Below, one piece after another: positions 1-8,780 of a DNA stretch of 64,000 nt. A program made the position numbers and the translations under genes. The stretch lies in the NCBI GenBank assembly GCA_016716765.1, contig JADJVA010000025.1, positions 62,001 to 126,000 of the forward strand. Direction: 5' to 3'. The stretch is from Bdellovibrionales bacterium. Its GTDB lineage: Bacteria > Bdellovibrionota > Bdellovibrionia > Bdellovibrionales > UBA1609. Each line of letters opens with the position of its first letter. Within the stretch, counting starts at the first letter, position 1. Below the pieces are notes generated by a model that had not been told where the DNA came from, did not search any database, and saw only the letters and a list, made by a program, of their open reading frames with translations.

Positions 1-81
1 ACCGACAGCGTCAATTTCAGCTTCCATTTTTTGAGGGGCCTTCTCTTCGACGTTTTTTAAATCTAGAGTCATCTGTTTCAT
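1..81 (-). CDS. N-terminus of an unidentified protein running off the window
   Basis: Only the first 27 codons are in the window, reading MKQMTLDLKNVEEKAPQ and onward in an open frame to base 1. The product cannot be identified from this. The ATG at 81 has no Shine-Dalgarno sequence, but a promoter-like pair (TTGACA, 17-bp spacer, TAAGTT) lies directly upstream and would start transcription almost on the ATG. A second ATG sits three codons in. The gene exists only if the frame continues beyond the window, so confidence is moderate. Confidence 0.5.
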   Translation of the reverse strand, partial: MKQMTLDLKNVEEKAPQKMEAEIDAVG

Positions 82-89
82 CGCGATCG

Positions 90-118
90 AACTTACTGAG
101 ATGAACCAGGGGTGTCAA
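90..118 (-). promoter_or_regulatory. sigma-70-type promoter, possibly for a leaderless mRNA
   Basis: On the minus strand a perfect -35 TTGACA (118-113) is followed after 17 bp by TAAGTT (95-90), a half-match to the -10 consensus. Transcription would begin near base 83, two or three bases before the ATG at 81. Leaderless initiation is an inference from this spacing. Confidence 0.4.
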
Positions 119-176
119 CTGAGGAGCACTCTGCGACCAGCCTCGCTTCTCCTTGCCCCCCTCGCTTACTCCTGAC

Positions 177-422
177 TTAGGAAAACCAGAGGCCCTGAAG
201 GGACCAAAAAAAACCCAGAATCAAAGATATAAGAGCCAAAACCCTATGGCTCTTCATTTGTTCAATCACGGAGTGAGGCATTCGCTTCTCGGCCAGGTTT
301 ACGAGGTGTTTCTGGTGCAATACGATTGTCAAGAGAGCACCGTAAAAAAATAAAATAAAGGGAAAAATGGCATCCAATTGACTAGGGATCATTCTATTTG
401 ATCGGAAAGGCCCTTCTGTCAT
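177..422 (-). CDS. small two-helix membrane protein
   Basis: This 81-residue protein has two strongly hydrophobic segments, about residues 19-36 (FPFILFFYGALLTIVLH) and 61-80 (VLALISLILGFFWSLQGLW). They are separated by a polar loop of about 25 residues rich in H, K, E and R, which is typical of a real small membrane protein. I do not recognise the family. No convincing ribosome-binding site precedes the ATG at 422, and an internal ATG at 392 would leave both helices intact, so the start is uncertain. It precedes the partial gene at 1-81 on the same strand. Confidence 0.6.
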   Translation of the reverse strand: MTEGPFRSNRMIPSQLDAIFPFILFFYGALLTIVLHQKHLVNLAEKRMPHSVIEQMKSHRVLALISLILGFFWSLQGLWFS

Positions 423-810
423 GTAACGAGACTTACGTAGAAGAGGAGCTCATTTCTTCCTCTAACAGATAGAATCATATCTGAGGCATTTCCTCATGTC
501 CCCATTGTGATTGCGAGCTTTATTTGATATTATTTGAAGTGTTCTGTGGGCTCATGACAAAGTAAACCCTACAAGCATATTTTTGGGGACTGTCCCTGGC
601 AATGGTGAGCAAGCTCATCGCGTAATGAGAAGCCTAAAGTTGCTATTATGGTCACCCACCTTAGCGAACCCGGGTTTACGGATCATCGAGTACCACAGAA
701 TTTTTTTGTCTTTGGTCTAGCCTTATTCACTCTCATTTTGGTTCTCCTTTCTTTCTCAGGTAGACTGTGAGTTGCGGGTTTTTGAGTACAAATAGCCTTG
801 AATTATGATG
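423..810. other. non-coding interval between divergent genes
   Basis: These 388 bases lie between the minus-strand membrane protein and the plus-strand secreted protein. I see no convincing reading frame and no tRNA-like sequence. A short hairpin (TGAGG, 6-base loop, CCTCA) lies near 491-506. The useful signal is the sigma-54-type promoter directly downstream. Confidence 0.4.
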
Positions 811-827
811 TTGGCACCCAACTTGCT
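811..827 (+). promoter_or_regulatory. sigma-54-type (-24/-12) promoter
   Basis: The sequence TTGGCACCCAACTTGCT matches the RpoN consensus (YTGGCACG, N4, TTGCW) at all but one of the fixed positions. GG is at 813-814 and GC at 825-826, the required 12-base phasing. Transcription would start near 838, leaving a short leader that holds the GAGGGAG ribosome-binding site of the ATG at 856. The promoter lies inside the longer open frame beginning at 805, which argues against that upstream start. Confidence 0.72.
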
Positions 828-855
828 CAAATTATACCCACTGAGGGAGATCAAA

Positions 856-2760
856 ATGATCGCATTCAAACTGCCTAAAGTTCTGACACTTGGATGTTGT
901 ATTGCTGTTAATCTGGTTTTGTTGTCAGCTCAGGGCGCTTCGCAGACAACCAGTCCACCTGTTATTTATCAGAATCAGAACGACCCTTGTTCAAGCTCTG
1001 AAAGTAGGAGCTCCCTTGCAGAAGATAAGTGTCTGAAATTTACCGAGGCGAATGAAAAGGCGAAGTGCAAGAACGAATACCTGTCAAAAATGGCCGATAA
1101 ATGCGAGAAAAAGATTATGGGCGATCAATCTGAACTCCAGGATTGCAATAAAGCCTACGAAAAATTCACTGAAAATGACGGCAAGTTGGCTGCAGCTTGT
1201 GGAGCTGCTGGGATCGATGGCGACTGTTTCGCTCACGTGGACAAGTGCCTCAAGTGCCAAGGGACAGAGTCGACAGATCCTGTTTGCGCGAGTCTCGATA
1301 CAGAGGAAATTGATTCGACGGATCCTGACAAAAAGCCAGCTTCGATCTCGGATTTTATGGGGATGGGCCAGGGTTCTTCTGCGTCAACGGGCAAATACAC
1401 ACCTGATCCCAAGAAGGCGGCCCTCAGATACAAGAATTGTCCTGCCATGGCCGGTGTTGATCTCAAAGAGTGGATGGAAAAAGTAAAAGACGCTCAGAGG
1501 GAAGTGACAGATTCAAAAAAAGAAGTTGTCGACTTGACGGAAAAGAACAGTGAAATTGAGGCACAGCTTCGAGACACCAAACTTGAAAAAGACAAAGCCA
1601 TGACTGAAACAGTGGATGCGGCCGAAGATGTGAAACAAAAAATGAACGACCAAATGAGGGACGAAAAAAATGAAGCACGAAAAACAATTTCCCAGCTTCT
1701 CGAGCAATCGTCTGCAATAGAGAACCAAATCATTGCTGCCGAGAAATCATACGATGACGCGTACAGTTCCTACCTCAATGCCTTAGCCGCCCTCGATCAA
1801 CAGTGTCATGCGGCCGCTTTGCAAAAGCTTGCCGCCTTGCAGACAGCTATGCAGGCTAAAATCGACAAGAGTACTTATTCGACAGGATCCTTTAACAGTT
1901 TACTTAACGAAGTCGGTGTATCGAGCAGAAAGAAATCTCAATCCATGGTGAACAGAGATTTTCAGCGTTGCAAAGCAGACCCTGCCTACACTTCGACTGC
2001 TCAGGCGGCCAAACGATCCCTTGATAGCACTCGGACAGCCGCAAGCAATGCGATCAAAGCACTTAGAGACAAGAAGGATCAAATCTCTTCCACAATCAAA
2101 GATGCCAATGAGCGAGAGTTACCTGAAGCCCTGAAAGGGGTGGTAGAAAATGCAAATCGTGATCTTGCAAAGTTGCAGAATAAGTTAAAGCAGTTAGCTC
2201 TTGAAAAACAGGCCGCTATTGAGGATGCCAACAAGAAAACCATCCTCAACAATCAGCGCATTGCTCTTGCGAATCAAAAAGCCGCTGTTGCGGAGCAAGT
2301 TCTTCAGCAAACCCAAGCCTACTTGAACCAAAAAATGGTCGCTTCAGGTGAAGTCGAAACAGACGGGACGAAAATCTCCGAAGCAATGAGTGCGCTCACT
2401 TTGGTCAGATCTTCAGCTGAAACAGTTGTGGCGAGCTGTGGATGCAATTCTGATTCGGAGGGCGCGCAAAATACGTCTTATTGTAAGTCGGCCTGTACGG
2501 TTCTCGTTAAATCTCATGAAGAATGGGAGCCCACCACTTCGATTTCGGACTCGATGTTAACTGAAGAATGCTCTTCTTATTCTTCAGCCAAAAAATCATC
2601 AGGAGGGGCCACGGCCGCCACCCCACAGAATTCGCCTGTTCAAACCAGCCCAGCAGCGCCCGCAACGAGCCAAGGAAGGGAAAGACAATCCACGACGACT
2701 CCTCCAACGACACCAATAAAACCTCCTCCAGCAAGGGCCACTGCTCCTGCAGCACGCTAA
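856..2760 (+). CDS. secreted coiled-coil, cysteine-containing protein of unknown function
   Basis: The 634-residue product begins with a signal peptide (basic start, then LTLGCCIAVNLVLLSAQG, cleavage near ASQ). Next comes a cysteine-rich part of about 120 residues (CLKFTEANEKAKC, DCFAHVDKCLKC). Long charged and Ala/Gln-rich segments (about residues 210-300 and 380-510) look like coiled coils. A second cysteine cluster (ASCGCNSDSE, SYCKSACTV) and a Pro/Thr/Ala-rich tail follow. It is probably periplasmic or surface-exposed with disulfides. The ATG at 856 is chosen because GAGGGAG stands six bases upstream and the sigma-54-like promoter overlaps the longer frame from 805. I do not recognise a family; sigma-54 control is inferred. 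Confidence 0.85.
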   Translation: MIAFKLPKVLTLGCCIAVNLVLLSAQGASQTTSPPVIYQNQNDPCSSSESRSSLAEDKCLKFTEANEKAKCKNEYLSKMADKCEKKIMGDQSELQDCNKAYEKFTENDGKLAAACGAAGIDGDCFAHVDKCLKCQGTESTDPVCASLDTEEIDSTDPDKKPASISDFMGMGQGSSASTGKYTPDPKKAALRYKNCPAMAGVDLKEWMEKVKDAQREVTDSKKEVVDLTEKNSEIEAQLRDTKLEKDKAMTETVDAAEDVKQKMNDQMRDEKNEARKTISQLLEQSSAIENQIIAAEKSYDDAYSSYLNALAALDQQCHAAALQKLAALQTAMQAKIDKSTYSTGSFNSLLNEVGVSSRKKSQSMVNRDFQRCKADPAYTSTAQAAKRSLDSTRTAASNAIKALRDKKDQISSTIKDANERELPEALKGVVENANRDLAKLQNKLKQLALEKQAAIEDANKKTILNNQRIALANQKAAVAEQVLQQTQAYLNQKMVASGEVETDGTKISEAMSALTLVRSSAETVVASCGCNSDSEGAQNTSYCKSACTVLVKSHEEWEPTTSISDSMLTEECSSYSSAKKSSGGATAATPQNSPVQTSPAAPATSQGRERQSTTTPPTTPIKPPPARATAPAAR

Positions 2761-2781
2761 GTTCTCCTTATTTAAATAATC

Positions 2782-2815
2782 ATTGCGCTGCGCAATCGGC
2801 CTCCTTCTTGAGGCC
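2782..2815 (+). terminator. two tandem hairpins after the secreted-protein gene
   Basis: A perfect palindrome ATTGCGC-T-GCGCAAT (2782-2796) is followed two bases later by GGCCTC-CTTCTT-GAGGCC (2798-2815). They lie 20-55 bases beyond the stop codon at 2760. There is no T-run, so this would be a non-canonical terminator or an mRNA 3'-end stabiliser. Confidence 0.4.
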
Positions 2816-2907
2816 CTCCTGCTGACAAGCTATAGTGGCCCTTAAATTCTGTTTGCTCTGTTGTTTGCTACTCTCATGTTTATCGCTTTCTGGGGAGGCT
2901 CAAGGAT

Positions 2908-5769
2908 ATGTCGATTAAGAAAATCATCGCGGCTCTATTAGGATTACTGTTCATCGGGATTGGCGCCGGATCTATATTGGTCCTCTCTCTCTCAGCAGAT
3001 CTTCCAAAAATGATAAAAGTTGAAGACTATGAGCCTCTCTTGGTATCGGAAGTTTATGACCGCGAAGGCGGGAAGATAGGTGAATTTTTTCGCGAAAAGC
3101 GCATGCTCTTGGCGTACGATGAAATCCCTCAGGCGATTATTCAAGCTTTTACCTCAGCCGAAGATGCGACGTTCTTTAAGCATGGCGGGATCAACTACAT
3201 TTCGACCCTAAGAGCTCTTCTTGCCAACATACGCGCCGGACGCAAAGTGCAAGGTGGCTCGACAATCACAATGCAGGTTGCCCGCTCTATCCTTTTGACT
3301 CCCGAAAAAACCTACACTCGAAAAATTAAGGAAGTCATGCTTTCCTACCGCATGGAAAGCAATCTCACTAAACAGGAAATTCTCTATCTTTACTTAAATC
3401 AAATCTATTTGGGTCAGGGTTCCTACGGAATTGGTGCTGCAGCTGATATCTATTTTCGTAAATCCGTTAAAGATCTCACTCTCCCTGAGATCGCCCTGCT
3501 CGCTGGCCTCCCTCAGGCGCCAAGTCGCTATTCACCAATTTCGAACCCAGGCTCGGCCAAAGAGAGGCAACGTTACGTTTTATCTCGCATGGCGGAAGAG
3601 GGTTACATAACTACCGCCGAAGCCAACCTGGCCGCGGCCGCTCCAGTGGAAGTCTACGTTCGAAAGGACTACAAGGAACTTGCTCCCTATTATTTGGAGA
3701 CCGTGCGACAGCTGCTCGTAAAGAAACTGGGTGAAGAAACGGTTTTGGACAAAGGAATTAAGGTTTTTACCGGACTTGATATCAAGAAACAAATAGCAGC
3801 GCAGGATCAAATCAGATTAGGTCTCCGCCAGTTAGACAAACGCCAGGGTTTTCGTGGCCCAAAGGGAAATCTGACAGGAACTGAAAAGGTCGCCGATTTT
3901 TTACTTAAATCGCGCAATGACCTCATGGATGAAGCAAGTGCTATCCGCACTCTTAGGTCCGACGGCTCCGTCGAGGACAAAGGAAAGTTAAATTTAACTG
4001 GTTTAGACAAAGCAGGAAAGCCCCTGCCAAATCTTCCTTCCTATATCAGCCTGAATCAAATTGTTCCGGGTATTGTCGTTAAAATCGACGACAAATGGGG
4101 CCTCGTCCATGTTAGATTTGCAGAATCCAGAGGAATGATTGATTTTCAATCCATGAGGTGGGCGCGGCGACCAGATCCCGGCATCAGAGCTGAGGGTGCA
4201 GAAATTATTAAGGCCAGCGACGCGCTCAAGGTGGGTGACCTCATTGACATCAAAGTCATCGACCCTAAATTCCGGTCGGATCGAATCTCAGAGCTGCTCA
4301 ACTCAATGAAGAAAAAGGCTGGGAAGAACTATGTCGCTCCAAGCGATTTACCAGAATGGAGTAATTTCTGTCTGATCGAGTTGGAACAAGATCCAACTGC
4401 TGAGGCTGCACTCGTTTCTATCGATCAAAACAATAATGATTTAATTTCTCTTGTTGGCGGAAAGGATTTTACTCACTCAGAATTTAATCGGGCCCTCCAG
4501 GCCGCACGTCAGACCGGATCCGCTTTTAAGACGCTCGTCTACGCGTCCGCCTTGGATAAAGGGTTTACTCCAGCAACCTCACTTATCGATTCTCCGATTG
4601 TCTACGAAGAAGATGATGCGGAAGTACAGGACATGGACACAGATGCCATTCTCAAGAAAAAATGGAAACCTTTGAACCATAGCAAAAAATTTAGTGGCGA
4701 GACTTTATTTCGTGGAGCCTTAATTCAGAGTTTAAATGTCCCCACCGTAAAAATTATCGAGAAGATTTCGGTTGAATGGGTGGCCGCATATGCTCACCGC
4801 CTCGGGATATTTAGTCCTCTGAATTATGATTTCACAATGGCGCTGGGTTCGAGCGGAGTCACGCTCTATGAAATGACAAAAGCCTTTGCCACTCTCGGAC
4901 GCCTAGGACGTCGGGTATCTCCAATACTGATTCATCGGGTCGAAGACAATAAAGGCAATATCTTGCTCGAAAAAATTGGCCTGGATGAGAGATTCGAAGC
5001 TGAGCTCGGTCCTCAGGAAAGTGAATTCGAGCAACGTCGCGTCGCTTACTTACGATATCAAAGTGAAGTGATCCCCAATGATCAAGATTCAAACAACAGC
5101 ACTACAAGCGAGAACCCCGAGGAATCAAAACAGACAGCTAAAAAAATACCGGAAAGCAATCTAGGGAAGACCGGATCCAATCAAAATGAACTGCCTTCTT
5201 ATCTCCTGAAAATCGAAGATATTGGCAAGACAATAGACCTTCGCAAAGAACCGCCTTTTTATTTCGACGATCCTGATCAACTCCTTCGTCCAGAGACATC
5301 TTATGTCATGACGACTTTGCTTCAAGCGGTTGTTGAAGAGCCTGGCGGTACAGGCCGAGCCGCTCGTGCCCTGGGACGCCCAACGGCCGCCAAGACTGGC
5401 TCCACCAGCGGCTACTATGATGCTTGGTTTATGGGTTACACGCCGGATATTGCAACCGGGGTTTGGGTTGGGTTTGACGAAGAAAGATCTCTCGGGAAAG
5501 GAGAGGTAGGGGGAAGAGCCGCGCTCCCCATCTGGACAGAGTACATGAAAATTGCCCATGAAGGCCTCCCCGTTCGAAATTTCGCAATTCCGGACGGAAT
5601 TGTATTTGCCAACATCGATAATACCACCGGCAAGTTGGCGTCAAATACAACTCAATCAGAAAACGTTATTCGGCAAGCCTTCATTGAAGGTACAGAGCCA
5701 AGTGAGTCCGCTGCAAAGAATAACTCACAGGAAGAAAAGGATTTTATCAAAGAGGATCTCTCTCAATGA
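2908..5769 (+). CDS. mrcA: penicillin-binding protein 1A, bifunctional glycosyltransferase/transpeptidase
   Basis: This class A PBP polymerises glycan strands from lipid II and cross-links the stem peptides at the outer face of the inner membrane. One N-terminal helix is followed by a GT51 domain with catalytic Glu85 in EDATFFKHGG, plus GGSTITMQ and LYLYLNQIYLGQGSYG. An OB-like insert (about 300-480) precedes the transpeptidase domain. Active-site motifs are visible: Ser538/Lys541 in TGSAFK, S608-L-N, and K829-T-G. At 953 residues it is somewhat longer than usual because of charged inserts (about 700-770) and an acidic tail. The ribosome-binding site is GGGGAGG/AAGGAT. The 3' end overlaps uvrA by four bases (ATGA), implying coupled translation. 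Confidence 0.95.
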   Translation: MSIKKIIAALLGLLFIGIGAGSILVLSLSADLPKMIKVEDYEPLLVSEVYDREGGKIGEFFREKRMLLAYDEIPQAIIQAFTSAEDATFFKHGGINYISTLRALLANIRAGRKVQGGSTITMQVARSILLTPEKTYTRKIKEVMLSYRMESNLTKQEILYLYLNQIYLGQGSYGIGAAADIYFRKSVKDLTLPEIALLAGLPQAPSRYSPISNPGSAKERQRYVLSRMAEEGYITTAEANLAAAAPVEVYVRKDYKELAPYYLETVRQLLVKKLGEETVLDKGIKVFTGLDIKKQIAAQDQIRLGLRQLDKRQGFRGPKGNLTGTEKVADFLLKSRNDLMDEASAIRTLRSDGSVEDKGKLNLTGLDKAGKPLPNLPSYISLNQIVPGIVVKIDDKWGLVHVRFAESRGMIDFQSMRWARRPDPGIRAEGAEIIKASDALKVGDLIDIKVIDPKFRSDRISELLNSMKKKAGKNYVAPSDLPEWSNFCLIELEQDPTAEAALVSIDQNNNDLISLVGGKDFTHSEFNRALQAARQTGSAFKTLVYASALDKGFTPATSLIDSPIVYEEDDAEVQDMDTDAILKKKWKPLNHSKKFSGETLFRGALIQSLNVPTVKIIEKISVEWVAAYAHRLGIFSPLNYDFTMALGSSGVTLYEMTKAFATLGRLGRRVSPILIHRVEDNKGNILLEKIGLDERFEAELGPQESEFEQRRVAYLRYQSEVIPNDQDSNNSTTSENPEESKQTAKKIPESNLGKTGSNQNELPSYLLKIEDIGKTIDLRKEPPFYFDDPDQLLRPETSYVMTTLLQAVVEEPGGTGRAARALGRPTAAKTGSTSGYYDAWFMGYTPDIATGVWVGFDEERSLGKGEVGGRAALPIWTEYMKIAHEGLPVRNFAIPDGIVFANIDNTTGKLASNTTQSENVIRQAFIEGTEPSESAAKNNSQEEKDFIKEDLSQ

Positions 5770-8700
5770 AGAACATCCATTTATGGGGGGTTCGACAGAA
5801 TAATCTTAAGGACATCGAAGTTGATATTCCAATTGGTTCATTTACCGTAGTTTGTGGCCCAAGCGGCTCTGGAAAGAGTTCTTTGGCTTTCGAAACGCTC
5901 TATGCAGAAGGACAACGACGTTTTTTCGAGAGCCTTAGTAACTACAGCAAGCAATTTCTTAATAAAGCGCCGAAACCCGATATCCAGGGTGTCGAAAACA
6001 TTCCCCCCGCAATATCTATAGAACAGAAAAATTCGGTAAAATCCTCACGATCGACTGTCGGAACAACCACCGAAGTTGTCGACTATCTCAGACTCCTTTA
6101 TGAAAAGTTGGGTCAGGCATTTTGTCCTCACCACCATCTCGCTCTTGAGAGGGATTCCATTTCTGAAGGTACCGATAAGATTCTTACTTCGTTCGCGGGG
6201 GAAAGAGGCTACATCCTGGCACCCATTCCTCCAGAAAACCGCTTGCTCAGTGGGAAAAAATTTTATGACCAACTCATAAAGGATGGAGTCTTAAGAATCT
6301 ACTGCCCCGCCAAAACCGCCGAGTCCGAAGCCAAAGTCCCCCGTCGAAAAGGTAAATCCGTTCAGAGTGGTTCCACAAAAAAGGTCCTAGCCAAAGCCGT
6401 CTCTGACAGTCTCGTTCGCTCCCAACTGACTCCATTCTTTCAAGATAAATTGGGAGAAGTCCTTGACCTGAGCGAGGGAAGATTCAAGCGATATGGCCCA
6501 CCCAAAGAAGAGTTTTATCTCGTCATCGATCGTTTGGCTTTCGGCTCCGAAGAGAGAGGACGAATTATCGACTCCCTTTCTCATGCTTATTCCGCCTCTC
6601 TCAAATACAACAATGAGAGGAATTCGGGTCGGGCCCTCATTGCATCCACCGAAGGAAAGCACCTCTTCGTGAGTGAGGACCTTTCCTGCTCCATTTGTTC
6701 CTACTCTTTTCCTCGTCTCACTTCTCGCATGTTCAGTTTTAACAGTCCTCTCGGTGCTTGTCCCAAGTGCAACGGCTTCGGAAACCTTCTTGAATTGGAT
6801 ATACACAAGGTAATCCCCAATTTTGAACTGAGCCTTTCCCAAGGAGCCCTAACTCCATTCACAATGCCAAGCGCGGCAAAAGACCGGCAGGTACTATTCA
6901 AATACTGCAAAAAGATCGGCATCAGTTTACATACACCCTGGAAAGACCTTCCCTCAGAACAAAAAAAACTTCTTTGGGAGGGATCCAAAGATTTTTTTGG
7001 TGTGACTGGTCTTTTTGAGTATTTGGAGACAAAAAAATATAAAATGCACGTCCGGGTATTTCTATCAAGATACAAGAGTGCCGTTAAATGCAATTCCTGC
7101 AGGGGCACTCGTTTGAAACCGGAAATTCAGCAGGTTCTCATTGAAGGTAAGTCGATTTCTGATTTATGTGCAATGACCGTCTCAGACCTGCTCACGCATC
7201 TTCATGGATTGCGACTATCCCCTAGCCAAAAAGAAATTTGTGAGGAACTCCACCAGCAGCTTTTAGGAAGACTCAGTTTTCTTCAGGATGTTGGCGTTGG
7301 GTATCTGACTATGGATAGACCCACCAAAACGCTCTCTGGAGGGGAATACCAAAGACTTAATTTAGCCAATCAACTGGGTATGGGTCTTTCCCAAACTCTT
7401 TATGTTCTTGATGAGCCAACGGTAGGGCTACATCCGCGGGACAATGACAGATTGATCGATATCCTAAAAAGACTTAACGAGTTAGGCAATACTCTGGTCG
7501 TCGTTGAACATGACCATGACGTCATACGAAACGCCTCTCACGTCATTGAGATGGGTCCTGGATCAGGCCACCTCGGTGGTCAGATTTTGTTTTCTGGAGA
7601 TATCAATGATTTCTATCATTTCGAAGGATCCAACACACTGCCCTATCTGAAGGGGCCAAATAGTTGGAGTCTTCAAAAATCAGAGCGGCCAATAGAACCT
7701 AAGAACTATCAGTACAAAATTGAGGTCACGGGGTGCACGGGGAACAATCTTAAAAATGTTGATCTTTCAATACCTCTCCATCGGATTGTTACGGTCACTG
7801 GGGTCAGCGGATCAGGCAAATCCTCTTTGATCACAAATACCCTCTATCCGGCTCTGGCTAGAACTTTAGGAGTTGAATATCTAGAAAGTCTGCCTTTCAT
7901 GGAATTACGCGGGGATAATTTTATAAAGGGCGTCCTAATGATCGACCAGTCACCCATCGGAAAAACCGCGCGCAGCAATCCAGTGACCTACCTTAAGGTC
8001 TACGACCATATTCGATCCCTTTTTGCCAATACGCCAGAAGCAAGAGCTTTGGGCCTGACAGCGGGAGCCTTCAGCCTCAACGTAGATGGAGGCCGTTGCC
8101 CTGTCTGCAAAGGCCTCGGTCACGAAGTCGTGGATATGATATTTATGGATGATCTGGAAATTCCTTGTGATGCATGTGATCGTAAAAAATTCCGTCCTGA
8201 AATTCTGGAGATTCTCTTCAAAGACCGCAACATTCACCAAATATTAGAAATGACGGTTGCTGAAGCAATGGATTTTTTTGTCAGCTTTCCGAACATTCGT
8301 AGGCCTTTGAGTGTGCTCCGAGAGGTTGGCCTCGAATATTTGCGCCTCGGGCAAAATGCAAATTCTTTGAGTGGTGGAGAATCCCAACGGCTTAAAATTG
8401 CGCGTGAATTTAATTCAACCAGTCAGAAATCAACGCTCTATATTCTAGATGAGCCCACGACAGGGCTCCACTTTCGTGAAGTGCATTTACTTTTGGGAGT
8501 TCTCAATCGCCTTGTCGAGTCGGGAGGATCAGTCTTGCTTATTGAGCACAATCTTGAGGTCATTCGCCACTCGGACTGGGTGATAGATATGGGTCCTGAA
8601 GCCGGGATTGGCGGGGGAGATATCATTGCCGCAGCAACCCCTGATGAATTGACCAAATCCTCAAAAGGATATACTGGAAGATACTTAAAACATTACTTGG

Positions 8701-8780
8701 ATTTTATTCATCGTTCTGAAGAAGGAAAAATGGAAATCGTACCGAGCATCACTAAAATCGAAGATCTATTAAACTCATGA
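5766..8780 (+). CDS. uvrA: excinuclease ABC subunit A (UvrA)
   Basis: UvrA is the DNA-damage sensor of nucleotide excision repair, a dimeric tandem ABC ATPase that loads UvrB. The first half has Walker A GPSGSGKSS (about residues 31-39), the UvrB-contact region and CSIC/CPKC zinc module, signature LSGGEYQRL and Walker B LYVLDEPTVGLH. The second half has Walker A GVSGSGKSSL, PIGKTARSNP, zinc module CPVC/CDAC, signature LSGGESQRLK and YILDEPTTGLH. At 1004 residues it is longer than the ~940-residue E. coli protein, partly through a Lys/Ser-rich insert near residues 180-205. Both ATPase sites look intact. The four-base overlaps on both sides put a repair gene between envelope genes in one probable operon. 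Confidence 0.95.
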   Translation: MKNIHLWGVRQNNLKDIEVDIPIGSFTVVCGPSGSGKSSLAFETLYAEGQRRFFESLSNYSKQFLNKAPKPDIQGVENIPPAISIEQKNSVKSSRSTVGTTTEVVDYLRLLYEKLGQAFCPHHHLALERDSISEGTDKILTSFAGERGYILAPIPPENRLLSGKKFYDQLIKDGVLRIYCPAKTAESEAKVPRRKGKSVQSGSTKKVLAKAVSDSLVRSQLTPFFQDKLGEVLDLSEGRFKRYGPPKEEFYLVIDRLAFGSEERGRIIDSLSHAYSASLKYNNERNSGRALIASTEGKHLFVSEDLSCSICSYSFPRLTSRMFSFNSPLGACPKCNGFGNLLELDIHKVIPNFELSLSQGALTPFTMPSAAKDRQVLFKYCKKIGISLHTPWKDLPSEQKKLLWEGSKDFFGVTGLFEYLETKKYKMHVRVFLSRYKSAVKCNSCRGTRLKPEIQQVLIEGKSISDLCAMTVSDLLTHLHGLRLSPSQKEICEELHQQLLGRLSFLQDVGVGYLTMDRPTKTLSGGEYQRLNLANQLGMGLSQTLYVLDEPTVGLHPRDNDRLIDILKRLNELGNTLVVVEHDHDVIRNASHVIEMGPGSGHLGGQILFSGDINDFYHFEGSNTLPYLKGPNSWSLQKSERPIEPKNYQYKIEVTGCTGNNLKNVDLSIPLHRIVTVTGVSGSGKSSLITNTLYPALARTLGVEYLESLPFMELRGDNFIKGVLMIDQSPIGKTARSNPVTYLKVYDHIRSLFANTPEARALGLTAGAFSLNVDGGRCPVCKGLGHEVVDMIFMDDLEIPCDACDRKKFRPEILEILFKDRNIHQILEMTVAEAMDFFVSFPNIRRPLSVLREVGLEYLRLGQNANSLSGGESQRLKIAREFNSTSQKSTLYILDEPTTGLHFREVHLLLGVLNRLVESGGSVLLIEHNLEVIRHSDWVIDMGPEAGIGGGDIIAAATPDELTKSSKGYTGRYLKHYLDFIHRSEEGKMEIVPSITKIEDLLNS

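Noticed and set aside
805..855. Upstream start for the secreted coiled-coil protein
   Set aside because: These codons overlap the -24/-12 promoter, lack a ribosome-binding site and would bury the signal peptide.
5766..8780. UvrA paralogue (class II, drug-resistance type)
   Set aside because: Both zinc modules, the UvrB-contact region and both ATPase sites match canonical UvrA, so the ordinary repair role is preferred.
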